From assembly GCF_009193265.1 (NCBI RefSeq), contig NZ_VZZZ01000001.1:1157892-1221891 (forward strand): a stretch of 64,000 nt of DNA, written 5' to 3'. Shown here in pieces: positions 17,275 through 26,885 of the stretch. The number at the start of each line of letters is the position of its first letter. Position 1 is the stretch's first letter. Made by a program: the position numbers and the translations under genes. The notes below the pieces were generated by a model. That model was not told the origin of the DNA. It was given only the letters and a program-made list of their open reading frames with translations, and did not search any database. The DNA is from Marinobacter changyiensis (GTDB lineage: Bacteria > Pseudomonadota > Gammaproteobacteria > Pseudomonadales > Oleiphilaceae).

Positions 17275-18744
17275 ATGCGTGACCTACCCAAAACATCGCG
17301 ACACAACAAGCGACCGTGGCTTCTGTTATTCCTGCTGGTGACCGGGCTGATGGTTGCCATTACCAACCTGGTCGTGGCCCAGGACAGCAGTCGCAGCGGG
17401 CTGGTTCTCAGCATTGACGGCGCCATCGGGCCAGCAACCATGGATTATGTGGTCCGGGGCCTGGACCGTGCGGAGGACGAGGGGGCGGAGCTCGTTGTTC
17501 TGCAGCTAGATACCCCTGGGGGTTTGCTGGAATCTACCCGCAGCATGATCAAGTCCATTCTTGCCTCTTCTGTTCCCGTTGTCACCTATGTGTCTCCCCA
17601 GGGCGCCCGTGCAGCCAGCGCAGGCACCTACATTCTGTATGGCAGCCACATTGCAGCCATGGCCCCTGCGACCCATCTGGGCTCCGCTACGCCCGTTCAG
17701 ATGGGTGGTCTGCCCGGTACACCGGAAGAGAACCCCAACCCGGAAAACGATGACAACCGCTCGTCAGAGCAGAATAGTGAATCCTCAGAGGACCCCGCCA
17801 GCGATGAGGCCGAAAAGCGCCGGGGTGGCTCTGCTATGGAGCGCAAGGTATTGGAAGATGCCGTGAGTTACATTCGGGGTCTGGCCGACCGCCATGACCG
17901 GAATGCTGACTGGGCCGAACAGGCAGTGAGGGAGGCGGTGAACCTAGGGGCCAACGAAGCCCTGGAAAAGAATGTGATCGAAATCGTTGCCACCGATCTG
18001 GACGATCTGCTGGCCCAGCTGGACGGTCGGACCGTGGCAATGGCCGATGGTCCGCGGGAACTCAGGACGACCAATATAGTGCTGACTCGGGCCGACCCGG
18101 ATTGGCGAACCCGCCTTCTGTCGGTAATTACCGATCCCAACGTCGCGTATTTCCTGATGATTATTGGTTTCTATGGCATCATTTTCGAGCTGGCAAATCC
18201 GGGCAATCTGTTTCCGGGCGTCATAGGTGCTATTTGTCTGGTGCTCGCGCTGTTTGCCTTTCAGGTGTTGTCCGTCAATTACGCCGGGTTGGCACTTATT
18301 CTTCTGGGGCTTGCCTTTATCGTCGGTGAAGCCTTTATGCCCAGCTTCGGGGTGCTGGGCATTGGCGGTGTCGTCGCTTTCGTGGTCGGGTCCATAATTC
18401 TGATGGATGGCAGTAACCAGCGAATTTCGCTTCCGGTGATCGGTGGTACGGCGGCGGTTGCTGGCGGCTTTATGCTATGGACTGTCACGCGCTTCGTCGG
18501 ACTCCGGAAAAAGGCCCCGGTGAGCGGTATCGAGCAGACCCTTCATGAGACTGCCATCGCTCTTGACACCTTTACTCCGCGGGACCATCACTTTATCGGC
18601 CACGTGCGACTGGCAGGCGAGCGCTGGAATGCGACCAGCAGCGGACAGGTGTCCGAAGGAGATGTGTTGCAGGTGATCGACGTGGACGGTCTGACGGTCA
18701 AAGTAAAAGTTGCCAGGTCGTCTGCTGACGAGAGTTCAGTTTAG
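17275..18744 (+). CDS. NfeD-family membrane serine protease (NfeD1b)
   Basis: A 489-residue protein with a signal/anchor at the N-terminus, a ClpP-like protease domain (LVLSIDGAIGPATMDYVVRG, LQLDTPGGLLESTRSMIKSI), the Ser motif ARAASAGTYI, four to five membrane helices (about 285-400) and a C-terminal OB-fold NfeD domain (HVRLAGERWNATSSGQVSEG). An acidic low-complexity insert (residues about 145-180) is unusual in length. It is encoded just ahead of a slipin gene, the standard pairing, and the protease family is known to cut the C-terminus of its slipin partner. ATG 17275 has GGGGAG upstream. Confidence 0.92.
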   Translation: MRDLPKTSRHNKRPWLLLFLLVTGLMVAITNLVVAQDSSRSGLVLSIDGAIGPATMDYVVRGLDRAEDEGAELVVLQLDTPGGLLESTRSMIKSILASSVPVVTYVSPQGARAASAGTYILYGSHIAAMAPATHLGSATPVQMGGLPGTPEENPNPENDDNRSSEQNSESSEDPASDEAEKRRGGSAMERKVLEDAVSYIRGLADRHDRNADWAEQAVREAVNLGANEALEKNVIEIVATDLDDLLAQLDGRTVAMADGPRELRTTNIVLTRADPDWRTRLLSVITDPNVAYFLMIIGFYGIIFELANPGNLFPGVIGAICLVLALFAFQVLSVNYAGLALILLGLAFIVGEAFMPSFGVLGIGGVVAFVVGSIILMDGSNQRISLPVIGGTAAVAGGFMLWTVTRFVGLRKKAPVSGIEQTLHETAIALDTFTPRDHHFIGHVRLAGERWNATSSGQVSEGDVLQVIDVDGLTVKVKVARSSADESSV

Positions 18745-18784
18745 AGACTACAGTTTAGAGAGGACGGCTTAGAGAGGACAGCTT
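18739..18784 (+). repeat. Three copies of a 14-bp tandem repeat
   Basis: Units GTTTAGAGACTACA (18739), GTTTAGAGAGGACG (18753) and GCTTAGAGAGGACA (18767) follow head to tail, with the start of a fourth (GCTT). The first unit supplies the TAG stop of the NfeD gene. Array length could vary between strains by slippage. Confidence 0.8.
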
Positions 18785-18823
18785 GGTTGATTCAGTACTG
18801 TAGACAATAAAGGAGCATTTGAA

Positions 18824-19594
18824 ATGGGTGGACTGATTCCCTATCTTGCACCACTAGTGATTCTGCTGCTGATCCTGGGGTCAGCAATTCGTATTCTGCC
18901 GGAGTATGAGCGGGGTGTGCTGTTCTTTCTAGGCCGTTTCCAGGGCGTGAAGGGCCCGGGCCTGATCATTGTGATTCCGGGTATCCAGCAAATGACACGG
19001 GTCGACCTGCGGGTTATCACATTGGATGTCCCGAGTCAGGATGTGATCTCGAAAGACAACGTCACCGTGCGTGTCAATGCGGTTCTGTATTTCCGTGTGG
19101 TAGATCCGGAACGGGCGATTATTCGGGTAGAGGACTTTGGTTTGGCAACCAGTCAGCTTGCACAGACGACTCTGCGCTCTGTACTGGGTAAGCATGATCT
19201 CGACGAGATGCTATCGGAACGGGATAAACTGAATTCCGATATTCAGGAAATCATTGATGCCCAGACTGAGGAATGGGGCATCAAGGTCGCCAACGTAGAA
19301 ATCAAACATGTGGATCTCAATGAGTCGATGATTCGTGCAATTGCACGTCAGGCTGAGGCAGAGCGTGAACGTCGGGCCAAGGTTATTCATGCTGAAGGGG
19401 AACTGCAGGCTTCGAAGAAACTGCTTGAGGCCGCTCAGGTGATGTCTGCCGACTCCGGTGCAATGCAGCTGCGTTACCTCCAGACCCTGGCGGATATGAG
19501 TAACGGCAATGCGTCGACCATTGTGTTCCCGCTGCCGGTCGATATGATCCAGTCTTTTATGACACCCAAAGGCCCCGCTAAAAAAGACGGCTAG
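18824..19594 (+). CDS. Slipin (stomatin/prohibitin-family SPFH protein)
   Basis: A 256-residue membrane scaffold protein. One N-terminal hydrophobic helix ([20 protein letters not shown]) is followed by the SPFH domain ([60 protein letters not shown]) and a long charged helix ([20 protein letters not shown]). Homologues organise membrane microdomains. It pairs with the NfeD protease 79 bp upstream and probably shares its transcript; a bidirectional terminator follows. Confidence 0.95.
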   Translation: MGGLIPYLAPLVILLLILGSAIRILPEYERGVLFFLGRFQGVKGPGLIIVIPGIQQMTRVDLRVITLDVPSQDVISKDNVTVRVNAVLYFRVVDPERAIIRVEDFGLATSQLAQTTLRSVLGKHDLDEMLSERDKLNSDIQEIIDAQTEEWGIKVANVEIKHVDLNESMIRAIARQAEAERERRAKVIHAEGELQASKKLLEAAQVMSADSGAMQLRYLQTLADMSNGNASTIVFPLPVDMIQSFMTPKGPAKKDG

Positions 19595-19626
19595 CTCTCA
19601 TCCCGGGCCCGCCGAATGCCAGCCAT

Positions 19627-19654
19627 AAAAAAGGCCGGTCTGAGCCGGCCTTTT
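19627..19654. terminator. Bidirectional terminator between slipin and lipoprotein genes
   Basis: GGCCGG (19633-19638) pairs with CCGGCC (19645-19650), flanked by A-run on the left and T-run on the right, so it serves both convergent genes. Confidence 0.85.
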
Positions 19655-19670
19655 CTAGCGATAAACCAGA

Positions 19671-19952
19671 TTACTTCTGGCTTGAACGCTCAAGCATGCG
19701 ACGAGCGCGCTCGTTTGCTTCATCAGCAGATCTTTGTGCAGCTTTAGCTGCAGCCAGAGCTTCATCTGCTTTTTGCATGGCAGAGTTAGCGCGGCTTTGA
19801 GCCGTGTTAGCAGTGCTCATTGCGTTATCGGCAGTTTGCTCTGCAGAAGTAGCAGTTGCAGAAGCCTCATCAATGGCGCCTTGGTCTGTAGTAGCACAGC
19901 CCGCAGTCAGTACTGTAGCCAGTGCAAACCCAGCGATAGTCAACTTACGCAT
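19671..19952 (-). CDS. Lpp/OprI-like major outer-membrane lipoprotein
   Basis: A 93-residue lipoprotein: signal peptide [15 protein letters not shown], lipobox LTAGC, then an alanine-rich helix of heptads ([20 protein letters not shown]) typical of the trimeric coiled coil of Lpp/OprI. It ends [10 protein letters not shown], with a C-terminal Lys as used for covalent attachment to peptidoglycan. ATG 19952 has GGGG about 8 bp upstream; a TTG two codons earlier is less likely. Such genes are usually strongly expressed. The 200 bp upstream to the next gene appear to be its leader and promoter. Confidence 0.9.
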   Translation of the reverse strand: MRKLTIAGFALATVLTAGCATTDQGAIDEASATATSAEQTADNAMSTANTAQSRANSAMQKADEALAAAKAAQRSADEANERARRMLERSSQK

Positions 19953-20191
19953 GTTCAAATCCCCTTATTAGTCGTTTTACTTCCTGTGATGCAGAAGTCT
20001 TTTGGTGCCAACATCCTGTCAACAAGCGTCCGATGAGCAAACGCCATCGGAATCGTTAGACAGTGTAAAACACTATGAAAGAAAATGTTAACTACGGATA
20101 CGTAAAACTTCCTGGCTGATTACATAAACGTAAGGGAGCGCGGATTGGATTCGACTGTCAAAAGCTGGGTTTGCAGAATCTGAACAGCACA

Positions 20192-20734
20192 TCAGGGCAG
20201 AATGTGGATCGGTGTACCGTCACTCACCAAGTGCCAGATTTCGTCCATTTCATCGTTGCTCACCGCAATACAGCCGTTGGTCCAGTCCAGCCCGATGAAT
20301 GCGAAAGCCCAGTCGCCGGCATCATTGGGAAGCCCGTGAATCATGATGCTGCCACCGGGATCCAGGCCCCAGGCTTTGGCCATCTCGCGATCCTGGGTAT
20401 TGGGGTAGGACACGTGAATGGACTTGTAGAAGTCACTTTCGGGGTTGCGCCAGTCCAGGGTGTAGCGGCCTTCCGGAGTGCGTTCATCGCCTTCAAATAG
20501 TTTGTGCCCGGAGGGGTTTTCGCCCAACCCGATACGATAGCTGCGAACGACCTCATCGCCGGACATCAGGTAAAGCCGGCGCTCTTCCTTGCGTACCAGC
20601 ACCTGACTCACCATCGGCATTTCATCCATCGCCCGAACCGGCATCTCTGAGGCCACAACCGGGAAAATGAAGAGGCTGAGCAGCATCAGCAACAAACTGG
20701 GCAATAAGACTAAAGAACCAAGTTTACGAACCAT
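20192..20734 (-). CDS. Small L,D-transpeptidase/YkuD-domain protein
   Basis: A 180-residue exported protein with a signal peptide (GSLVLLPSLLLMLLSLFIFP) and a single YkuD domain. The motifs are GLGENPSGHKLFEGDERTPEG, IMIHGLPNDAG and TNGCIAVSNDEMDEIW, with Cys as nucleophile; the usual Ser/Thr-His-Gly-Cys is TNGC here, as in the YafK/ErfK-like short group. It probably edits or crosslinks peptidoglycan, or detaches Lpp. Monocistronic on the minus strand. Confidence 0.88.
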   Translation of the reverse strand: MVRKLGSLVLLPSLLLMLLSLFIFPVVASEMPVRAMDEMPMVSQVLVRKEERRLYLMSGDEVVRSYRIGLGENPSGHKLFEGDERTPEGRYTLDWRNPESDFYKSIHVSYPNTQDREMAKAWGLDPGGSIMIHGLPNDAGDWAFAFIGLDWTNGCIAVSNDEMDEIWHLVSDGTPIHILP

Positions 20735-20846
20735 AACTTACCAATGATTAATCATAGTTTACGTGAGTTTATAGCACAGCTGGCGGATTACGCGAACCCT
20801 CACTGTGTTACCAATGTTGTCGATTCGTGAAACGGTTCCCCCAATG

Positions 20847-22571
20847 TCAGGATTTTTTCTCATCCGCCATTTTGAGTCCCACTTTGGTTACCTGATCAGC
20901 GTCGGTTGCCCTGGCCACCAGCGTGACCGGGCCGAGTACCACCTTGTCGCCCACTACTGGATGACCCTTGGTGCGGCGAGCAAAGCATTCCGTCAGGGAC
21001 AGCTCAGGAGGCAGTTCGTCAAACTCGATACCGTAAACCTGTTCGACGTCGCCCAATAAAGCCTCGCCATTGAGGACGAAATCCCCGAAAAATGCACGCT
21101 CGGCGAGGTGCTTGGGTGCCTGTCGGCCCGTGAGTGCTTTGCCGAGATCCAGCAATACCGATGGCGTTGCAAAGACTGCCACAACATCCCCCGTGGAAAC
21201 CAGGAAATCAGGCGTTGGCTGGTGACAGATACGGTCCCGGAAAACTCCGGCGATCGCGGTATTGCTCGGCAGGATCAGTTGACCGAGTGGCCGTGGATCC
21301 TGCCATTGTTGCCCCCGCAGTGGAAAAAGCATCAGTTCATGATCACCGGCGGCGGCCACATCAAGCGGCAGGCGCCGGTATGGCTCGTTATTGGCGGGGA
21401 CTTCCAGTTTCAGCTTGCGGGCCATAGGTGCCAGGGTCATGCCCTGGACGATCAATGAGACCAGGACGATAAAAAAGGCAAAGTGAAAAATTTGTCGTGC
21501 TTCGGGCAGTTCGGCGATGATTGGAAACAATGCCAACACGATCGGGACGGCGCCCCGCAGGCCGACCCAACTTATAAACGCCAGCTCCCGACGATTGAAA
21601 CCGAATGGCCACAGCGTCAACAGCACCGCCAGGGGTCGGGCAACAAAAATCAGCACCAGGGCAAGGATCAGGCCGCCGCCTGCCAGAGGAAGCAGTTCGC
21701 TGGGACTGACCAGCAACCCGAGCATCAGGAAGAGGCAGAGTTGTGCCAGCCAGGCGAGACCGTCATGAACCTGCAGAATCATCGGCATCATCCGCACCGG
21801 ACGATTGCCCACCACCACACCGGCAAGATAGATTGCGAGAAAGCCGCTGCCGCCCAGTTCGTTGGTGCCGGCAAAAATGGTCATACCTGCAGCGACCACC
21901 AGCAATGGGTAAAGTGAAGGCGTCAGCCGCATGCGATTGGCAATCTCAACGACCAGAAGCCCGCCGCCAATCCCGAGCGCAGTGCCGATGCCAAACTGCA
22001 TGACCAGCATCAGCAGGCTGCTCCATAGCGACGCCTGGCCCTGGCTCTCAATCATCATCAGCAACATCAGGGTCAGGAAGATCGCCATCGGGTCGTTACT
22101 GCCGGATTCGATTTCCAGCGTAGCACTGACCCGCTCATTAAGGTGCAGACCGTGGCCCTGAAGCAGAGAAAACACCGCCGCCGCGTCGGTTGAGGAAATG
22201 ATCGCGCCGATCAGCAGCGCCGTCAGCCAGTGCAGGTCAAACAACAAATAGGCCGTCAGGCCACCCAACAGGGCGGTCACCAGAACGCCGACCGTGGCGA
22301 GCATCAAGGCAGGCTTCAGGCCCACCCGGAAGGTCGCCGCCCGTGTGCGCATGCCACCATCCAGCAGAATCACTGCCAGCGCCAGGTTGGCGATCAGAAA
22401 GGCAAGTTCAAAGTCATCAAAGCGGATACCGCCGGCACCGTCCTCGCCCATCAGCATGCCAACCACCAGGAAAATCAACAGCACGGGCATGCCCAGCCGA
22501 CTCGAGAGAGGGCTCAGCATGATGCTCATCACGAGCATCAGGGCACCGAGAAGGATGACGGTAGTGGGCAT
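20847..22571 (-). CDS. nhaP2: Potassium/proton antiporter NhaP2 (CPA1 family)
   Basis: A 574-residue protein: about 12 membrane helices forming a Na+/H+ exchanger domain (to about 385), then a cytoplasmic TrkA-C/RCK-C domain and a C-terminal CorC/HlyC-like domain ending in TLVARATDADQVTKVGLK. Conserved motifs include VILLDGGMRTRAATFR, ISSTDAAAVFSLLQ and EIESGSNDPMAIFLT, the last with the ion-binding ND pair. Relatives expel K+ at alkaline pH and control turgor, fitting a halophile. ATG 22571 has GGAG upstream; the frame continues to 22601 without support. Confidence 0.93.
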   Translation of the reverse strand: MPTTVILLGALMLVMSIMLSPLSSRLGMPVLLIFLVVGMLMGEDGAGGIRFDDFELAFLIANLALAVILLDGGMRTRAATFRVGLKPALMLATVGVLVTALLGGLTAYLLFDLHWLTALLIGAIISSTDAAAVFSLLQGHGLHLNERVSATLEIESGSNDPMAIFLTLMLLMMIESQGQASLWSSLLMLVMQFGIGTALGIGGGLLVVEIANRMRLTPSLYPLLVVAAGMTIFAGTNELGGSGFLAIYLAGVVVGNRPVRMMPMILQVHDGLAWLAQLCLFLMLGLLVSPSELLPLAGGGLILALVLIFVARPLAVLLTLWPFGFNRRELAFISWVGLRGAVPIVLALFPIIAELPEARQIFHFAFFIVLVSLIVQGMTLAPMARKLKLEVPANNEPYRRLPLDVAAAGDHELMLFPLRGQQWQDPRPLGQLILPSNTAIAGVFRDRICHQPTPDFLVSTGDVVAVFATPSVLLDLGKALTGRQAPKHLAERAFFGDFVLNGEALLGDVEQVYGIEFDELPPELSLTECFARRTKGHPVVGDKVVLGPVTLVARATDADQVTKVGLKMADEKKS

Positions 22572-22710
22572 GAGGACTCCGGTTTGCGATAGCCCAAGCA
22601 TAACATCTTGATTACGCAGGGCGTTACGTCAAGCGTCATCCACGACTAAAAAGCGGCGGGCCGGCTTGTAGGAATATCAGAGCAGGCCTATAGTGGGCGG
22701 GCAAAGATCA

Positions 22711-22784
22711 GCGGGTGTAGTTCAATGGTAGAACGGCAGCTTCCCAAGCTGCATACGTGGGTTCGATTCCCATCACCCGCTCCA
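22711..22784 (+). tRNA. tRNA-Gly(CCC)
   Basis: A complete cloverleaf: acceptor GCGGGTG / CACCCGC, D arm with AGTTCAATGGTAGA, anticodon stem GCAGC / GCTGC with loop TTCCCAA (anticodon CCC), T arm with GTTCGATTCCC, and encoded TCCA end. It is convergent with the hydroxylase gene, whose stop codon begins at the very next base. Confidence 0.96.
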
Positions 22785-23711
22785 TTATTCGAACCCCCCC
22801 GTCAACGAAGACTGCCGCCCAGGCGGTTGTTCCTCTGACGCTGTTCCCTTGAGACTAACCTCCGGTGGCCCGAATATTAGTCGGCCACGCTGGTATAATG
22901 TCAATCCCGGCCTTGAAGCGTCCCGCAGCATGTCCCACCACTCGTGAAAATTGAGGATCAGGGGGTTGTGGGTGCGGATCTGGGCGGGGATACCGTAGTC
23001 CGGTTGCGCCTGTTCCGTTACGAAGGTGCCGAACAGGCGGTCCCAGACAATGAGAATACCGCCATAGTTGCGATCGATGTATTCGCTGTTGCGACCGTGG
23101 TGGGCGCGGTGGTGGGACGGGGTGTTGAACACCCATTCCAGCGGCCCGAGCTTGCCCACCGCCTGGGTATGAATGAAGAACTGGTACGCCAGGCTTATTC
23201 CGACGGCAAAAATCACGGTCTCAGGTGGGAAACCGATCAATACGATGGGCAGCCAGAACAGCCACATACCGGTAATCGGGTAGGTGATACTCTGACGGAA
23301 GGCGGTCGAGAGGTTGAGTTTTTCAGAGGAATGGTGGACCACATGGGAGCACCAGAAAAACCGGATGCGGTGGTGTGCCCGATGAAACCAGTAGTAGAAG
23401 AAGTCCTGCACCACAAACAGCAGCGCCACGCTCCAGGCGTTGAACGGAATATCCAGCAGACGAATGTCGAAGAAAACGTTGTAGACCACGATTGTCAGCA
23501 AGGCCGCCAGCACGTCGCTGGCCTGGTAAAGGCCGGCAAGGGTCATGTTGCTGAGGGTATCCGCCCAGGTATAGCTTGCTGACGGGCTGTGGGCACGTCG
23601 GCGCAAGTGCCAGAACTCCGCCGTCATGGCCAGAAAGAATGCCGGGGCGAGCGCCAAGGTTACCAGGTGCGGGTTGAAGCCCAGCAGGTCAGTCAGTGGC
23701 GTTGGAGTCAT
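22785..23711 (-). CDS. Sterol desaturase/fatty acid hydroxylase family membrane protein
   Basis: A 308-residue di-iron membrane enzyme. The three histidine clusters are present: WFHRAHHRIRFFW, SHVVHHSSEKLN and SHHRAHHGRN, which together bind two irons. Four to five hydrophobic segments surround them. Relatives hydroxylate or desaturate fatty acids, sterols or carotenoids; in marine bacteria the natural substrate is mostly unknown. The end carries a proline-rich, non-conserved tail. It is divergent from nothing close; ndh lies upstream on the same strand, 40 bp away. Confidence 0.88.
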   Translation of the reverse strand: MTPTPLTDLLGFNPHLVTLALAPAFFLAMTAEFWHLRRRAHSPSASYTWADTLSNMTLAGLYQASDVLAALLTIVVYNVFFDIRLLDIPFNAWSVALLFVVQDFFYYWFHRAHHRIRFFWCSHVVHHSSEKLNLSTAFRQSITYPITGMWLFWLPIVLIGFPPETVIFAVGISLAYQFFIHTQAVGKLGPLEWVFNTPSHHRAHHGRNSEYIDRNYGGILIVWDRLFGTFVTEQAQPDYGIPAQIRTHNPLILNFHEWWDMLRDASRPGLTLYQRGRLIFGPPEVSLKGTASEEQPPGRQSSLTGGFE

Positions 23712-23751
23712 GGCTTATGCTCGGAACAAGTGGAGGAGAGGCAGCCTTTGG

Positions 23752-25062
23752 TCAGTGCAGTTTCAAGCGCGGATGCATGGCCCGGCTAATGCGGTCCATC
23801 AGCCAGATGACGCCGGTTCTCACAAAACCATGCAGTGCCACCTGATGCATGCGGTACAAAGAGAGATAGAACAGTCTGGCGACTTTACCTTCGATATACA
23901 TGCTCCGCCCGGACAGGTTGCCCATCAGGTTGCCGACCGTGGTGTAGCGGCTGAAGTTGATGAGGGAGCCGTGATCGTTATAGATAAAGGCTACCGGCGC
24001 TTTGTTATCCAGCCTGTTGACCAGGGTTTTGAACAAGGTGGTGGCCTGTTGATGAGCCGCCTGAGCGCGAGGAGGTACCGGCTTGTCCGAGTCCGGCTGG
24101 GGGCAGGCGGCGCAATCGCCAAAGGCGAAAATGTTTTCATCGCGGGTGGTTTGCAGAGACTGGCTCACCAAGAGTTGATTACCCTGGTTGGTTTCAAGGC
24201 CACCAATAGTATGGAGAAACGCTGGCGCTTTGATGCCGGCAGCCCAGATGGTCATGTCGGAGGGCAGCTCGGTGCCGTCTTTCATAACCACGCTGTGTGG
24301 TCTGATTTCGCTGACCGGCTGGCCGGTCAGAACCTGCACTCGCTGGTGCTCAAGTTCCCGTAAAGCGGCGGTTGAAAGGCGGGTGGGCAGAGCTGGCAGT
24401 ATTCTGTCTGCGGCTTCAATGACACGAATGGTCACGTCTGCCGGTCGCAATTCATTCATACCGTAAACGGGTAGTTCCCGGGATGCCAGCCTCAGCTCGG
24501 CTGCCAGTTCAACCCCCGTGGCCCCGGCCCCAATAATCGTGATCGGCAGCTCGTGAGAGGCGCCCTGGTTGGCTTCGTGATTCTTGCGTAAAAAGGCGTT
24601 CAGCATCAGATTGTGGAAGCGTCTTGCCTGGGCCAGGCTGTCCAGAAACAGACAATTTTCCTGAGCTCCGGGGGTGCCAAAATCGTTGGCGTTACTGCCA
24701 ACGGCGATCACCAGGGTGTCGTAGCTGACAGTGCGTTCGGGCACGACTTCGTCACCGTCATTATCATGGAACGGTGCCAGGGTTATTTTTCGGGCCTCTC
24801 TGTCGAGGCCGCTCATGGACCCGAGCTGAAACTCGAAATGATGTTTGAGCGCATGGGCCCGATAATTGACCTCGTTGCTATTGGCGTCCAGTGATCCTGC
24901 GGCCACTTCGTGCAACAGGGGTTTCCAGACGTGCGTGAGTACCGCGTCGACCAGGGTAATCCGGGCCTTGTGTTTCTTTCCGAGCTTGTTGCCAAGGCGT
25001 GTCACCAGTTCCAGACCCCCGGCTCCACCACCAACGACTACAATATGATGCAGGTTTTCCAT
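23752..25062 (-). CDS. ndh: Type II NADH dehydrogenase
   Basis: A 436-residue non-proton-pumping NADH:quinone oxidoreductase bound to the inner membrane face. The FAD-binding motif is HIVVVGGGAGGLELVTRLG; the NADH-binding motif is ITIIGAGATGVELAAEL; the quinone-site region around FAFGDCAACPQPDSDKPVPP and RAQAAHQQATTL is typical. The start at 25062 has GAGG upstream and gives the family N-terminus; the frame open to 25134 adds 24 unlikely residues. It offers respiratory flexibility next to other dehydrogenases. Confidence 0.95.
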   Translation of the reverse strand: MENLHHIVVVGGGAGGLELVTRLGNKLGKKHKARITLVDAVLTHVWKPLLHEVAAGSLDANSNEVNYRAHALKHHFEFQLGSMSGLDREARKITLAPFHDNDGDEVVPERTVSYDTLVIAVGSNANDFGTPGAQENCLFLDSLAQARRFHNLMLNAFLRKNHEANQGASHELPITIIGAGATGVELAAELRLASRELPVYGMNELRPADVTIRVIEAADRILPALPTRLSTAALRELEHQRVQVLTGQPVSEIRPHSVVMKDGTELPSDMTIWAAGIKAPAFLHTIGGLETNQGNQLLVSQSLQTTRDENIFAFGDCAACPQPDSDKPVPPRAQAAHQQATTLFKTLVNRLDNKAPVAFIYNDHGSLINFSRYTTVGNLMGNLSGRSMYIEGKVARLFYLSLYRMHQVALHGFVRTGVIWLMDRISRAMHPRLKLH

Positions 25063-25325
25063 AACACCGACCTCGTGAAGTAAAGACAGGCAAACGCTCT
25101 GGCAGACAGAACACTTGGCTCTCGTTGCTTCCACTATTGGTGTGACAGCCGGGCTGGAGGGCGAGCTCCATCGGGGAAGCCTATCCTAGCGTGATGGCTC
25201 AACCTGAACAATGGGACTTCGGTGTCAAAAAGCGTGATGACTGGACAAGGTCGCGAGCTCCCTGTTAAAAACGATGGAGAACTGAATTCGTACTGAAAGA
25301 ACCAAGCCTGAACGAGGAGCCTGAT

Positions 25326-25949
25326 GTGAAACTAAGCGTAAAAGGTATAGCAGAGAACCAACCGATTCCCGAGACCTTCGCATTCGGCGTGTTTAACGCG
25401 GAGGACCACATGAGTTTCGGTCCGAACCGTAATCCCGAGATGGTATGGACCGATGCGCCGGCGGGTACCAAAAGCTTTGTCATCATGATGTTTGATCCCG
25501 ATGTGCCCAGCGTCGCTGACGACGTGAACCAGGAAGGCAAAACCGTTTCCAAAGACATCCCCAGGGTCGATTTCTTCCACTGGTTGCTGGTGGATATACC
25601 GGCCAACATCACCCGCATGCCGGAGGGTGAAGACAGCGACGGTGTGATCCCGAAAGGTAAAGCGCCCGGCAAGGGGCCGCTCGGTATCCGTGGTGTTAAC
25701 AATTACACCCAGTTCCTGGCAGGCAATCCGGATATGGCGGGCACTTATGCCGGTCATGACGGCCCCTGTCCGCCCTGGAACGATGAGATCATTCACCACT
25801 ACCATTATGAAGTCCATGCACTGGACGTGGAGTCACTGGGGCTCACCGGTGAGTTCGATGGTGCAGCGGTGCGTGAGGCAATGTCCGGTCACGTTCTGGA
25901 CAGCGCCCGGGTGACCGGGACCTACACCCTGAATCCGGCCCTGAGATAA
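25326..25949 (+). CDS. YbhB/YbcL (PEBP, Raf kinase inhibitor-like) protein
   Basis: A 207-residue phosphatidylethanolamine-binding-fold protein. Diagnostic segments are the MFDPDVPS ligand-site loop (PEBP has DPDxP), DFFHWLLVDIPANI, GVNNYTQFLAGN and the DGPCPPWNDEIIHHYHYEVH region with the GPxPP-like motif. Bacterial members have no settled function. The start is a GTG at 25326 with GAGGAG upstream. Monocistronic; a REP pair follows. Confidence 0.9.
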   Translation: MKLSVKGIAENQPIPETFAFGVFNAEDHMSFGPNRNPEMVWTDAPAGTKSFVIMMFDPDVPSVADDVNQEGKTVSKDIPRVDFFHWLLVDIPANITRMPEGEDSDGVIPKGKAPGKGPLGIRGVNNYTQFLAGNPDMAGTYAGHDGPCPPWNDEIIHHYHYEVHALDVESLGLTGEFDGAAVREAMSGHVLDSARVTGTYTLNPALR

Positions 25950-25965
25950 CCCCATGTCCGAAGGC

Positions 25966-26045
25966 TGGGATCGCGGTTGAAACCGCTCCTACGGGGTGCC
26001 CGGGACCTGGGTGTTGGTAGGAGCGACTTCAGTCGCGAAAGGGGT
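25966..26045. repeat. Pair of inverted REP-like elements
   Basis: GATCGCGGTTGAAACCGCTC (about 25969) and its inverted partner TAGGAGCGACTTCAGTCGCG (about 26018) each fold into a hairpin and carry the GTAGGAGC / GCTCCTAC box known from pseudomonad-type REPs. They sit between convergent genes and may act as a transcript-end structure. Confidence 0.75.
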
Positions 26046-26063
26046 CATCGCCAATAGCCCCTG

Positions 26064-26873
26064 TCAGTGATGCAAGATCTGCTTCAGGAACTGCTGGGTG
26101 CGTGCTTCCCTGGGGTTCGTGAAGAACTCCTCCGGGGGCGCCAACTCGACAATTTCGCCCTCGTCCATGAAGATCACCCGGTCAGCTACGGTTTTGGCGA
26201 AGCCCATTTCGTGGGTGACACAGATCATGGTCATGCCGCTGCCGGCCAGTTCCACCATGACATCCAGCACTTCCTTGATCATTTCAGGATCCAGTGCCGA
26301 GGTGGGTTCGTCAAACAGCATGATTTTGGGCTTCATGCACAGCGCCCGGGCAATGGCCACCCGTTGCTGTTGACCACCGGAGAGCTGGCCCGGGTATTTG
26401 TGCGCCTGTTCCGGGATTTTGACCCGTTCCAGATACTCCATGGCGGTGGCTTCGGCTTCGCGCTTGGGAACCTTGCGCACCCATAGCGGCGCCAGACAGC
26501 AATTCTCCAGTACCGTCAGATGCGGAAACAGGTTGAAGTGCTGAAATACCATTCCGACTTCCTTGCGCACAGTGTCGATCTGTTTCACATCGTCGGTGAG
26601 CTCAACATTATCCACAATGATCTGGCCCCGCTGGTGTTCTTCCAGTCGGTTGATGCAGCGGATAAAGGTAGATTTGCCAGAGCCGGAAGGCCCGCAGATG
26701 ACGATACGCTCGCCTTCATTCACATCAAGGTTCAGGCCCTTGAGCACGTGAAAGGTGCCGTACCACTTGTGCATGTCCACGACCTTGATGATGGTCTTGT
26801 CGGCGTGTTTGGCGGATTCCACCGGGGAAGTGCGCGAATCTTCCGGGTTTAGTGCAGTGTTTTGTTCAGTCAT
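26064..26873 (-). CDS. aapP: Amino acid ABC transporter ATP-binding protein
   Basis: The 269-residue ATPase of a polar amino acid uptake system. Walker A is GPSGSGKST, the Q-loop follows [12 protein letters not shown], the signature is [15 protein letters not shown], Walker [14 protein letters not shown], and the switch His is in [14 protein letters not shown]. It is the last gene of the aapJQMP order and lies 12 bp after aapM. An N-terminal extension of about 25 polar residues is normal for AapP/BztD. Confidence 0.95.
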   Translation of the reverse strand: MTEQNTALNPEDSRTSPVESAKHADKTIIKVVDMHKWYGTFHVLKGLNLDVNEGERIVICGPSGSGKSTFIRCINRLEEHQRGQIIVDNVELTDDVKQIDTVRKEVGMVFQHFNLFPHLTVLENCCLAPLWVRKVPKREAEATAMEYLERVKIPEQAHKYPGQLSGGQQQRVAIARALCMKPKIMLFDEPTSALDPEMIKEVLDVMVELAGSGMTMICVTHEMGFAKTVADRVIFMDEGEIVELAPPEEFFTNPREARTQQFLKQILHH

Positions 26874-26885
26874 GTCGATGTCCCA

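Noticed and set aside
22944..24363. Two long plus-strand frames opposite the hydroxylase and ndh genes
   Set aside because: Both real genes are certain from catalytic motifs; the opposite frames lack any family pattern.
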